Shown: positions 15,519-24,546 of the stretch, piece by piece
Numbering within the stretch: the stretch's first letter is position 1
How the letters are laid out: each line of letters starts with the position of its first letter
Source: Sulfurovum sp.
GTDB lineage: Bacteria > Campylobacterota > Campylobacteria > Campylobacterales > Sulfurovaceae
Length of the DNA: 59,406 nucleotides
Direction: 5' to 3'
NCBI GenBank assembly: GCA_002733215.1
Contig: NVUY01000020.1
Location: 1 to 59,406 of the forward strand
Program-made: the position numbers and the translations under genes
The notes under the pieces: generated by a model
The model's database searches: none
Told to the model about the DNA's origin: nothing
What the model saw: only the letters and a program-made list of their open reading frames with translations

Positions 15519-17183
15519 TTACCACTTTCTAAACGATTTTAACTGCATTTTATCATAATTATAGACATCATTTCTAAATTGTAGTTTCCCGTCATAATCC
15601 ACCCATGAAGTAAGATAGATAATATCTACGGGCACTCTGTTTTGCAGAGCCAGATATGCTTTCTTCTTCCCTTTCAGTATCTCTTGCGATTTTTCAAAAT
15701 CTATGTTGTCATTAAAGGTAGAAAAGGTTTCAAGCAACTCTCTTGGCTGCTGCAGACGGATACATCCATGAGAGAATGCTCTTTTATCTTTTGCAAAAAG
15801 ATGTTTGGTCGGGGTATCATGCATGTAGACCGAAAACTTATTGGGAAATAAGAACTTCACTTTTCCCAAAGCATTATGGGTTCCTGCTGTCTGGGCAAAA
15901 CGGTAGGGCATATTTTTACTGTATCGGTATTTACTCCAATTGACAGAAGCCGGATTGATCTTGACCGCATCTTTCCCCCATCCGTTAAATATTTCAATTC
16001 TTTGTTTACTCATGGCATTGGGATTTCTCAACAACTTGGGAATCATCTCATTTTGGATAATACTCTTGGGGATATTCCACTGAGGATTGAGGACGATCGT
16101 CTTCACAGTTTCGGAGAAAATAGGTGTCGGGTTTTTAGGGGTACCCACGATGGTTCGGATACTTTGCATCAACTTTCCGTCTTCTTCAAAATAGAGCATA
16201 AAATCAGGAATATTGATGATGATATGACGCTTTGAATGAGGTACATTGAGCCACTTGATACGATCGAGGTTCAGCAGCATGGTCTCGATGCGTTCTTCCA
16301 CACTTTTATTGAGCACGGCAAGGGTTATGGGACCCACTTCTCCGTCATCCTTCAGTCCGTTACGTAACTGAAAATGTTTGACAGCTTCTTGCAAACATTT
16401 ATCATACACCGTTCCTTCAGCACTCTCGTCACAGGGGACATAATCCCTCGTAACGATCAGACGTTCACGCAGAGAAAGAACTGCTTCCGCACGTTTTCCA
16501 GGCTTGAGTGTCCCGCGCAAAGGGACTGTCGGCCAACCACCATCGGCTTTTATCTCTCTGTATTTTGCCACTTTTTTTTGTAGTTCTCTATAATGATACT
16601 GTCTAGGCGTAGCATTCTGAAGCTCTTTCCCTAAGTCTGCACCAAGCGCTGCCTCTCCCACCATCGCTATGGCATTGGCCTGGGGTCTGTGCAGTATCCA
16701 TTCTGTACTTACGCCATTGACGATAAGGTTCGATATCCTGGCTTGAAAGGCTCCCCAGTTAATGCTCCCAAGGTAAGCATAATCTGTATAAGCTTTATAG
16801 AGTTGGGAAACCTTAAACTCTAGATCCACCTTTTCAACCAGTTTTCCATGATACCTGTACACATCCTCTACTTTGCCTTCCAGCCTCAAGACATCCTGAT
16901 AGAGTTTGCCGTTCTTATTGAGCGTGTCATCATTTTTGATATGATTGAACAAGGCTTTTGCAGCAGGAGAAGGTGCATTTTCGCTCATCCATACCGGCAC
17001 AAAGAAGAGTTGTGTATAGAGTTTTTTTAAGAAGCTGTTCGGGGGCTGTGTTTGCAATGAATTCATCATCACTGTCGATGCAACTTCATGATATTCCAAA
17101 TTTGACTCTGCATTCGCAGAGTGTGAGAAGAGTAACGCGGAGACAAGTCCGATACTCAGACATAAACGTTTTATTTTGATCAT
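15519..17183 (-). CDS. L,D-transpeptidase (YcbB/LdtD-like)
   Basis: 554 residues with a signal peptide (ends HSANA). A scaffold region is followed by a peptidoglycan-binding segment (AVKHFQLRNGLKDDGEVGPIT) and a YkuD catalytic domain with SHGCIRLQ, whose Cys (about 473) is the nucleophile. It makes 3-3 crosslinks between meso-DAP residues of peptidoglycan or attaches protein to it. It heads the unit with coaE and dapF, so a DAP-dependent wall enzyme is transcribed with a DAP-producing enzyme. Confidence 0.9.
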   Translation of the reverse strand: MIKIKRLCLSIGLVSALLFSHSANAESNLEYHEVASTVMMNSLQTQPPNSFLKKLYTQLFFVPVWMSENAPSPAAKALFNHIKNDDTLNKNGKLYQDVLRLEGKVEDVYRYHGKLVEKVDLEFKVSQLYKAYTDYAYLGSINWGAFQARISNLIVNGVSTEWILHRPQANAIAMVGEAALGADLGKELQNATPRQYHYRELQKKVAKYREIKADGGWPTVPLRGTLKPGKRAEAVLSLRERLIVTRDYVPCDESAEGTVYDKCLQEAVKHFQLRNGLKDDGEVGPITLAVLNKSVEERIETMLLNLDRIKWLNVPHSKRHIIINIPDFMLYFEEDGKLMQSIRTIVGTPKNPTPIFSETVKTIVLNPQWNIPKSIIQNEMIPKLLRNPNAMSKQRIEIFNGWGKDAVKINPASVNWSKYRYSKNMPYRFAQTAGTHNALGKVKFLFPNKFSVYMHDTPTKHLFAKDKRAFSHGCIRLQQPRELLETFSTFNDNIDFEKSQEILKGKKKAYLALQNRVPVDIIYLTSWVDYDGKLQFRNDVYNYDKMQLKSFRKW

Positions 17184-17281
17184 TCTTTTCTATTTCCTGC
17201 TGAATTAATGAAAGAGTATATCAAAAAGTTTTAAGTAAATGACTTTTTCAGAGGAAAAGAGATGCCATCCTGTTATTTTTT

Positions 17282-18589
17282 CTAAAAATTATAATTGGCG
17301 ATCACTCTAAACTGCTCATAGTCTTCCATGCCGTTTACTTTAAAATCTACTGAGGCAAACGCTGCGGTTACACTGATCTTGTCATTGAAGTTGTACTCCA
17401 AAACAGCATCTATCTCTCTTGATTCATAAAATGAAACATCGTCTGCCTGAAAGCTGCCGTAGGCAAGACCAAAAGCAAGATCATCTACACCCAGTTTTCC
17501 AAAATCATACCCAAGCCCGATGACCCATGCACTGCCTGAAGTTCCCAGTGCATCAAGTGTCTGATCTTCCATCGAGGTAAAGAACGGACCACCGCCCAGA
17601 CTTAGCCCCATAGCGCCCGTATCTCCATTATCCTTGTTATAGGCGGCTAAAACAGTGACACCCAGGTCTGTAAAATTTGTTTCCAAAGAGATACCGTAGG
17701 TTCGGGCATCCTGCTTGCCAAGAAAAGCTTCTCCTGTTTCCTGACTTCCATCATACTGAAGTCCAAGTACCAGAGAGATGTTGTTGGAAAGTGTGTGTGC
17801 ATATCCCGCTTCTGCATAAATAATATTGGCGATATCATTATAGTTGTAATACCAAAGGCTCAAGGAAAGATCTTTAATGCCTTCATAAGAAGCAGAAGCA
17901 TAATAAATACCGTCCATATTCTGATCAACGCCCAAGGTTTTACCCACCTTGACAAACTTAGAACTATCCACTGCATTTTCCCAGCCTGCCATTCTATTTA
18001 TGAATCCTGCAGAGAGCGTCAGATCATCAATATCGGTATTTGTGACCCTGTAGACTTCAAAATAGTTTGGTATCATTCTGAGATCATCACTGTCTGCATG
18101 GGGTGTATCCAATGACTGTCTGCCAAGTTTTATCTCTGTATTTCCCCATTTGCCATCTAAGTATGCTTGAGAAAAAAGAATAAAGCTTTTGCCCTTTTCA
18201 TCAAAAAAATCACTGTTGAGATTGAAATACTTGTGCTGACTCCCCAGCTTAAGTACAGTATATGCTTCAGCACCGACAGTAAGTCCATTCCATCTTTGTG
18301 TATTGAAGTGAAAGTGTCCGGCCAGTGCAGAGGCACTTGTATGTGGCGAAGCATCTTCTGAGAAGTTGACATATCCTGCTCTGAGTTGACCTGCTGTATG
18401 TTCCAGAGGATCATATCCACTCAAAACACTTCTTACACTTTGAACTGTTACATGTTGTTGTATCTCTTCTTGTTCAGTAGTGATTTCTTCAGTGTTTATA
18501 CTTTCCAGGGGTTCACTTAAACTTTCACCACAAATACTGGTACTCATTATCATTAAAAAAACAAAGCCTATAGTAGCTTTATTCATCAT
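17282..18589 (-). CDS. Outer-membrane porin (OprD-like)
   Basis: 435 residues with a signal peptide (ends about TSICG) and a barrel of alternating strands ending in a terminal Phe (VIANYNF), the outer-membrane assembly signal. The layout (GYDPLEHTAGQLRAGY..., later GLGYDFGKLGVDDLAFGLAYG) matches the epsilonproteobacterial OprD-like porins. It starts 13 bp after feoA, so it is probably transcribed with feoBA under Fur and may admit ferrous iron or an iron-linked solute; that role is inferred from position. Confidence 0.8.
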   Translation of the reverse strand: MMNKATIGFVFLMIMSTSICGESLSEPLESINTEEITTEQEEIQQHVTVQSVRSVLSGYDPLEHTAGQLRAGYVNFSEDASPHTSASALAGHFHFNTQRWNGLTVGAEAYTVLKLGSQHKYFNLNSDFFDEKGKSFILFSQAYLDGKWGNTEIKLGRQSLDTPHADSDDLRMIPNYFEVYRVTNTDIDDLTLSAGFINRMAGWENAVDSSKFVKVGKTLGVDQNMDGIYYASASYEGIKDLSLSLWYYNYNDIANIIYAEAGYAHTLSNNISLVLGLQYDGSQETGEAFLGKQDARTYGISLETNFTDLGVTVLAAYNKDNGDTGAMGLSLGGGPFFTSMEDQTLDALGTSGSAWVIGLGYDFGKLGVDDLAFGLAYGSFQADDVSFYESREIDAVLEYNFNDKISVTAAFASVDFKVNGMEDYEQFRVIANYNF

Positions 18590-18602
18590 TTTTTCACTCC
18601 TG

Positions 18603-18833
18603 CTAGCTATTGATCTGTCTGATTTCTATCTTGTCTGCTTCATCTGCACGCAGAGCGATGTGTGTTGAGCCTACTTCTATCTCCATTGTTTTCCTGCCAA
18701 GAGAACAGCCCTTGACATGCAATACCTCTCCACGCATCACACCAAAAGAGTTCAATCTGTCTTTCAGTGCTTTGTCTGCATTGATCTTTATGATCTCTGC
18801 TTTGTCACCTTTTCGCATATCACTTAGTACCAT
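18603..18833 (-). CDS. feoA: Ferrous iron transport protein A
   Basis: 76 residues forming one SH3-like FeoA domain (MRKGDKAEIIKIN, RLNSFGVMRGEVLHVKG, IALRADEADKIEI). It is a small cytoplasmic accessory to FeoB. It begins 1 bp after the feoB stop, with the porin following at once. Confidence 0.93.
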   Translation of the reverse strand: MVLSDMRKGDKAEIIKINADKALKDRLNSFGVMRGEVLHVKGCSLGRKTMEIEVGSTHIALRADEADKIEIRQINS

Positions 18834-18834
18834 A

Positions 18835-20958
18835 CTACACTCCTGTCAATATCAGCGTCACTCTGTACGCTATAAAACTTAAGATCCACGCCGTTGCAGA
18901 GGTCATGACAAAGAGGTACACCAGGTACTTCCAACCTCCTGCTTCTTTTGCAAAGACCATCGATGCCGCCAGACAAGGCAGATAAATCATGACAAAAACA
19001 ATAAAAGCAATGGCAGAAGCAAAAGGTATATTTGCTTTTATCTGTGCAATAAGCCCCGCATTGCCTTCATCAACTTCATCACCCAGTGCATACAGTACCC
19101 CAAGTGTAGAGACAACCACCTCTTTGGCAGCAAGTCCTGTTTCAAGAGCCACTGCCATACGCCAGTCAAAGCCAAGCGGCGCAAAGAACGGCTCTGAGGC
19201 ATGCCCTATTTTCCCTAAGTAACTCTGCTCCAGCAAGACTAAAGAAAGATCATTGGAGAGTTGGCTTTTAGCCTCATCGTTTGATGCCTGTACTATCTTC
19301 GTTTCATACTGCGCTTCAAGTTCAGCGTTTTTAGGATAGTTAGAGGCAAACCAAACGAGCATGGACGCAGCCAAAATGAAGGTTCCTGCTTTTTTCATGT
19401 AAGACTTAGCCTGACCATACACAGTATGCCAGATCAATTTGAGTGAAGGCATACGATACTTTGGCATTTCCATGACAAAAGGTTCATCTTCGCCCTTGAA
19501 GACGTACATTTTCAGTGCTTTAGCCGCAAAAAGTCCTAAGAGAGCGCCTGAAATATAGATGATAAACAAGATATTCCCTGCCTGCTCCTCTCCAAAAAAT
19601 GCTCCTGCAAAAAGTACATAAATAGGCAGCCTGGCACCGCAGGACATAAAGCCTATGATGAAGAGGGTAATAAGTCTGTCTTTTTCATTTTTCAGGGTAC
19701 GTGCTGCCATATAGGCAGGTACGGAACAGCCGAACCCAGTAACAAGAGGGATAAAGCTTTTTCCGTGCAGTCCGAATTTATGAAAAAACCCATCGAGTAA
19801 AAAAGCCACACGGCTCATGTACCCTGTTGTCTCAAGCAAAGCGATACCTATAAAAAGAATGATGATATTTGGCAGGAACATCACCACTGCACCCACACCT
19901 GCGATCATCCCGTCTGCGACCAGCGAGCCTAATTCTCCATCTCCTAGTACTGCTTTAGCCTGATCTCCAAGCCAGGAGAAGGAAGCATCGATGTAATCCA
20001 TAGGCACGGAACCCAGTTCAAATGTAAGCTGGAACAAGCCCCACATAAAAAACAGAAAGAGAGGAATACCCAGGATCTTGTTGATGAGGAGATTATCTAT
20101 CTTTTGTGTGAGATTTTTGGCTTTCATCCCTGAAACAGTCATCACTTCCATCTTTGCACCTTTGGCAAAGGCAAAATGTTCGTCGGCAAAGATCTCATCA
20201 AGATCTTTCGTATTGCTATGCAGATAGAGGTGATTTAATCCTTCTCTGATGACAGGAAGCATCTCTATCCAGATAGGTTCATCATGCATTTTTTTATAGA
20301 CATCAACATTTTCCTGCAATAACCGTACTGCCAGTTGGCGATAAGGAATGATATTCTTGTATTTTTTCTCTTCTAAAAAGTGTGAGATTGCAGTGATCTC
20401 TTCTTCTATATGATCACTATAGATCACTTTTGCACCCGTCTCTTCCTGCTCATAGACTTCAACGATCGCAGACTTGAGCGCTTCAATACCTTTTTTGTCA
20501 GAGGCGGATGTTTTGATACAGGGCACACCCAGTATGGCAGAGAGTTGCTTCTCATCTATATAAATGCCCTCTTTTTGGGCTTCGTCGTCCATATTGAGTG
20601 CCACGACCACTTTTTTACCTGTTTCAAGGAGTTGTGTGGTGAATAAAAGATTTCTTTGAAGGTTTGTTGAGTCTACGACATTGACGATGATGTCATATTC
20701 ATCACTTTGTAAAAAGCTTTTTGTGACTTTCTCTTCTATGGTATATTCTGTTAAAGAGTAGGCACCGGGAAGGTCAATGATGTGCACTTCATAATCTTTA
20801 CAGGTTACGGCATCACAAAGTTGGAACTCTACTTCTGTTTTATCTACTGTCACACCGGCAAAGTTACCCACTTTCAGCGTGGCCTTTGAGATAGCATTGA
20901 TCAGTGATGTTTTTCCTACATTAGGCTGTCCGGCTAAGGCAATGGTGATTTTTTCCAA
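18835..20958 (-). CDS. feoB: Ferrous iron transporter FeoB
   Basis: 707 residues. The N-terminal G domain has G1 GQPNVGKTS (residues ~10-18), G3 DLPGAYSL and G4 NMDD. The membrane part has the two Gate repeats, including GFGCSVPAYMAARTL and a second gate near the C-terminus. It moves Fe(II) into the cytoplasm, linked to GTP hydrolysis. It is first in feoB-feoA-porin; the more usual order is feoA first. A Fur box lies 36 bp upstream. Confidence 0.96.
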   Translation of the reverse strand: MEKITIALAGQPNVGKTSLINAISKATLKVGNFAGVTVDKTEVEFQLCDAVTCKDYEVHIIDLPGAYSLTEYTIEEKVTKSFLQSDEYDIIVNVVDSTNLQRNLLFTTQLLETGKKVVVALNMDDEAQKEGIYIDEKQLSAILGVPCIKTSASDKKGIEALKSAIVEVYEQEETGAKVIYSDHIEEEITAISHFLEEKKYKNIIPYRQLAVRLLQENVDVYKKMHDEPIWIEMLPVIREGLNHLYLHSNTKDLDEIFADEHFAFAKGAKMEVMTVSGMKAKNLTQKIDNLLINKILGIPLFLFFMWGLFQLTFELGSVPMDYIDASFSWLGDQAKAVLGDGELGSLVADGMIAGVGAVVMFLPNIIILFIGIALLETTGYMSRVAFLLDGFFHKFGLHGKSFIPLVTGFGCSVPAYMAARTLKNEKDRLITLFIIGFMSCGARLPIYVLFAGAFFGEEQAGNILFIIYISGALLGLFAAKALKMYVFKGEDEPFVMEMPKYRMPSLKLIWHTVYGQAKSYMKKAGTFILAASMLVWFASNYPKNAELEAQYETKIVQASNDEAKSQLSNDLSLVLLEQSYLGKIGHASEPFFAPLGFDWRMAVALETGLAAKEVVVSTLGVLYALGDEVDEGNAGLIAQIKANIPFASAIAFIVFVMIYLPCLAASMVFAKEAGGWKYLVYLFVMTSATAWILSFIAYRVTLILTGV

Positions 20959-20993
20959 AACTTTTCCTTATAATACTCTATAAAATTATTAAA

Positions 20994-21008
20994 TGATAAC
21001 TATTATCA
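20994..21008. promoter_or_regulatory. Fur box upstream of feoB
   Basis: TGATAACTATTATCA matches the 7-1-7 Fur consensus TGATAATnATTATCA at every position but one. It lies 36 bp before the feoB start, within the likely promoter. A partial second match (ATTATCATT) is at about 21070. Iron-dependent repression is the expected effect. Confidence 0.8.
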
Positions 21009-21094
21009 CTTACTTTTCTTAAGAGGAGTATAGTCTTCTTACTCTTAAAAAAGAGTTAAATTGAGAGCAATTATCATTAAAATACTTTCTCTTT

Positions 21095-23593
21095 TTAAAA
21101 TGATAAACCTTTTAAAAATTCTCCTGCTTTTCCGCCAAGTACTTTTTCGATCTTGTTTTGTAATTTATCGTCTATTCTATTTTTAAATAAAGCAGAGGTA
21201 TCAATGCTTACCTTTGGATCATCTATCGTGCCTCTGATCTTCCCGCTTACTGTGTATTTTTCATACACGAACTTGAACTTGGCTCTATGGGTGTTGTTTC
21301 GTTTATCGACCCTTCCCTCAGTGATATCGATACTGCTTCTTGTCCCCTTCGCATGAAGCGTATACGCGGTGATCTTCCCTTTAATATCTGCATGAAATTT
21401 TGTAGAAGAGAAAATGACGCGTGCCGGGTCTTTGCCTATCACCATTTTGATCATACTGGTGAGGGAACTTGGTTTTATTTGAAAGGAGGCAATATCAAGA
21501 TCAACGACGCCTGATTTTTTCTTCAGATGATACTTTCCTTTCCCTGAAGCCAGTCCCAGGAAATTTTTCTTATGTCCCAGTATCCCCAAAATATTTTTCA
21601 ACGGTACGGAGCTGATCGTAGAGTGAAGATCCTCTCCCCTAAGCGTATAGTGAATCTTGCCTCCCAGTGTGCTCGTTACCCCCGTGAGGGTCAAACTCTT
21701 ATTTTTAGACCACTCTCCTTTGAGTACAAGCGGACCGTAAAGTTTTCTATCTATCACTTTATGCAGTTTTTTTAAGTTTGGGATCTCCAGTGTATAGGTA
21801 CCTTTAAAATGCTTTTTCTCTCTGTCAACCAGCATATTATCAAGGTAAATATTCCCCAGAGAACTCTTCACTCTTGTATGGATATATCCGATCCCCTTTT
21901 TGAAGGTACCTGAAGCATCGAGTACGATACTGACTTTTAATGCCTCTCCTGTCAACTTTTTCATCGCATGAGGATCGGTCACAAGCTTGATACTCTTCAG
22001 CGTAAATGTCCCTTCTGCCGGCTTGAGGTTCGTTAGAACCATGTGCGTGTCAAGCGTTCCTTTTGCATACACAGGCAGACCCGTCAATGCCAGCATCTTC
22101 TCTGCAAAAAGTTGAGAGGCATTCACCTTGGCTGTTTTACCGTCATAAGAAAAGTCCAGCTTTTTCCCCAAACCTCTCATTTGTCCAGAAATACTGAGAC
22201 TATCTGTAAACTTGAGTTCCCCTTCTGCACTGACGGGCATCCCTCCGGCTACTTGCGATTTAGGGAACCATGCATTCAGATCATGCATCAACAAAGTGTA
22301 GCGGGAAACTACTGTTTTGTCTTGCAGGTCATACTTCAGATCCGTCAATGTCACATCTGCCAGTGTTGAATGTACTGTGGCAGAGCCTTTGAGCTTTTGA
22401 TCGGCTACTGTTCCTTTAGAATTCAACGAAAAGGTATTTTTGGCAGGGATCCGGTAACGAGACCATTTTTCTATGGCTTTAGCGCTTAATTCCCCCTTGT
22501 CAATACGCAAGGTATAGCTTCCCTCTTTCCTGTTCTCCTTACTCAATGCAACGGTACCGCTCACTTCACCTTTTGCATACACAGGCTTCTTCAATAAGCT
22601 CAAGAGCTTTTCCAATGCAAGTTTCTCAAAACTTATTTGGGTGCTTTCATCTATAGAAAAACGAAGTGCTCCTCCCAAAGAGTGACTTATCCCGGTGACA
22701 CGTACCTTTTTCTCTTTACGCTCCACGGTTCCGTCTAACTTCAAAGGTCCGGACAGCTTGTTTTTTGTCAATAGTCGCAACTCTTTCACATCCAAACTGT
22801 ACCCTGCGCTCCATTGCCCCGAAAGCATATTGACTAAAGCATTATTGATCTGCAAAGTAAAGAGATCACTCTGTACTTTGCCCAGCACTGTGACATTTTT
22901 CCCTTCCAGATTTGCATCTATCCTTCCGTGGAGATAACTTTTTTCAGGAAGTGTGTAGTCATAAAGTTCTTTGAGCAGCTTACGATTGAAATGAGCTTTA
23001 TGGAGTACGATGTGTCCATATCCGCTTGCCGCAGCTTCTCCTATATCAGGCATATTTACCTCAACGTCTATCTTCCCTTCTGCCAGGGCAGGATGTCCGT
23101 AAAGCTGCAACAGATCTGAAAGCTCTGCGCCTTTCATGTGAAGTATGATCTTCTCTGCCGCATGGTTGATGACGTGTAAGTGATAGTCTACCTTTGCACC
23201 CAGCGCTGTGCCTTTACCCTCCACAGAGAACTCTTCAGACACCCCTTTAAAGTGCCCTTTGAGATCTGTTTCTTTAAGCATCAACGCTTCATAAGAAAAG
23301 CTGTCGGATCTGAGTTGATACCTGCCCTCAAACGACTGCTCCCATAAACGATACTTTGCCACTACCCTGACAGCAGCCTGCTTATTGATGACAAAATCCA
23401 GGCTTGTTCTGCCTGACTCAAGTGTAAAGCTTTGGATTTCTACAGGTAATCCTATCTTCTCTTCCAATTTTTCCTTGACATAAGGTTTTAACATTTCGTT
23501 TCCCGTTGGGCTAAAAAGGAAAAGAGAAAGACCTGTCACAGTAAGCAAGACGAACAATAAGGTCGAAAGTATAATAATCAGTAATTTATGCAT
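21095..23593 (-). CDS. AsmA/TamB-like inner-membrane-anchored envelope protein
   Basis: 832 residues. One N-terminal transmembrane helix is followed by a very long beta-rich periplasmic region of repeating amphipathic strands (recurring KG(T/E)xxxxVxL and GPLxLxGxW blocks), the build of the AsmA/YhdP/TamB bridge-like proteins that carry phospholipids to the outer membrane. It opens LLFVLLTVTGLSLFLFSPTGNEMLKPYVKEKLEEKIG, the usual AsmA-like N-terminus. It is monocistronic and divergent from the Bat operon across a 44-bp gap holding overlapping promoters. The exact subfamily is not decided. Confidence 0.75.
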   Translation of the reverse strand: MHKLLIIILSTLLFVLLTVTGLSLFLFSPTGNEMLKPYVKEKLEEKIGLPVEIQSFTLESGRTSLDFVINKQAAVRVVAKYRLWEQSFEGRYQLRSDSFSYEALMLKETDLKGHFKGVSEEFSVEGKGTALGAKVDYHLHVINHAAEKIILHMKGAELSDLLQLYGHPALAEGKIDVEVNMPDIGEAAASGYGHIVLHKAHFNRKLLKELYDYTLPEKSYLHGRIDANLEGKNVTVLGKVQSDLFTLQINNALVNMLSGQWSAGYSLDVKELRLLTKNKLSGPLKLDGTVERKEKKVRVTGISHSLGGALRFSIDESTQISFEKLALEKLLSLLKKPVYAKGEVSGTVALSKENRKEGSYTLRIDKGELSAKAIEKWSRYRIPAKNTFSLNSKGTVADQKLKGSATVHSTLADVTLTDLKYDLQDKTVVSRYTLLMHDLNAWFPKSQVAGGMPVSAEGELKFTDSLSISGQMRGLGKKLDFSYDGKTAKVNASQLFAEKMLALTGLPVYAKGTLDTHMVLTNLKPAEGTFTLKSIKLVTDPHAMKKLTGEALKVSIVLDASGTFKKGIGYIHTRVKSSLGNIYLDNMLVDREKKHFKGTYTLEIPNLKKLHKVIDRKLYGPLVLKGEWSKNKSLTLTGVTSTLGGKIHYTLRGEDLHSTISSVPLKNILGILGHKKNFLGLASGKGKYHLKKKSGVVDLDIASFQIKPSSLTSMIKMVIGKDPARVIFSSTKFHADIKGKITAYTLHAKGTRSSIDITEGRVDKRNNTHRAKFKFVYEKYTVSGKIRGTIDDPKVSIDTSALFKNRIDDKLQNKIEKVLGGKAGEFLKGLSF

Positions 23594-23637
23594 GCTTTAT
23601 TATACTAAAATAACCATAGTAATGCTAAAATATCCCT

Positions 23638-24546
23638 ATGCATTTTACATTTGGTTCACCTTATTTATTGGTTTTACTCTTACTTTTACCCTGCTTTCTC
23701 TGGTGCAAACAGTACAATAGACCCTATTATTTCCCTAAATTGTCATGGATAACGAGGCAAAGCCCTCTGCTTTCATGGGAGCCCTGGCTGAAGATGGCAC
23801 TTTTTTCCCTGATGGTCTTTGCCCTTGCCAAACCTTTTGTCTATGATGCCAGCAGCAATCAACATAAAAAAGGTCGGGACCTTGTACTGGCGATCGATGC
23901 AAGCGGCTCCATGGCACAAAGCGGTTTTAATGAGAAAGACCGATTGAAAAACAAATTTAAGATCAACATGGAACTCTCACAGGACTTCATAGAAAAACGT
24001 TTTGATGACAACATGGGCGTAGTCCTCTTTGGTACTTTCGCCTACACAGCCTCTCCCCTTACTTATGATCTTGACTCCCTCTCTTATCTGCTTGAAATGA
24101 CCACTGTCGGTCTGGCGGGGGAGAGTACCGCCATCGGAGATGCCATTATGCAATCCATCCGAACACTCTCCTATGGCGAAGCAAAGAATAAAGCCATTAT
24201 CCTGCTCACCGACGGGTACCATAATGCAGGAAAAACTTCGCCAAAAGAAGCTGTCAAAAAAGCCAAATCCCTGGGCATCAAAATCTATACCATAGGCATA
24301 GGAAAAAGATCCGATTATGATGCCCCGTTGCTTGAAACCATCGCCAAAGAGAGTGCTGCGAAAAGCTACGCCGCTTCTTCCGCCAGAGCCCTTGCCGAGA
24401 TCTATGAAGAGATCAATACCCTCGAACCCTCTGCCATACGTAGTGAGAATTACCTCAATCAGAGACTGCTTGTCCTGGCTCCCCTGATCCTGGTATTTGT
24501 TTTGCTCCTGCTTTGGGTACTTCTGCTCAGGAGAGGTGGATCATGA
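23638..24546 (+). CDS. VWA-domain protein BatA-like
   Basis: 302 residues. Membrane segments lie at the N-terminus (two) and the C-terminus (about 280-298), with a von Willebrand A domain between. The metal site DASGSMAQSG (Asp near residue 87) and LLTDGYHNAG form a complete MIDAS. BatA is the first of the Bat (Bacteroides aerotolerance) proteins, which form a MoxR-linked envelope complex. Its stop overlaps the start of the next VWA gene (ATGA). Confidence 0.88.
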   Translation: MHFTFGSPYLLVLLLLLPCFLWCKQYNRPYYFPKLSWITRQSPLLSWEPWLKMALFSLMVFALAKPFVYDASSNQHKKGRDLVLAIDASGSMAQSGFNEKDRLKNKFKINMELSQDFIEKRFDDNMGVVLFGTFAYTASPLTYDLDSLSYLLEMTTVGLAGESTAIGDAIMQSIRTLSYGEAKNKAIILLTDGYHNAGKTSPKEAVKKAKSLGIKIYTIGIGKRSDYDAPLLETIAKESAAKSYAASSARALAEIYEEINTLEPSAIRSENYLNQRLLVLAPLILVFVLLLLWVLLLRRGGS

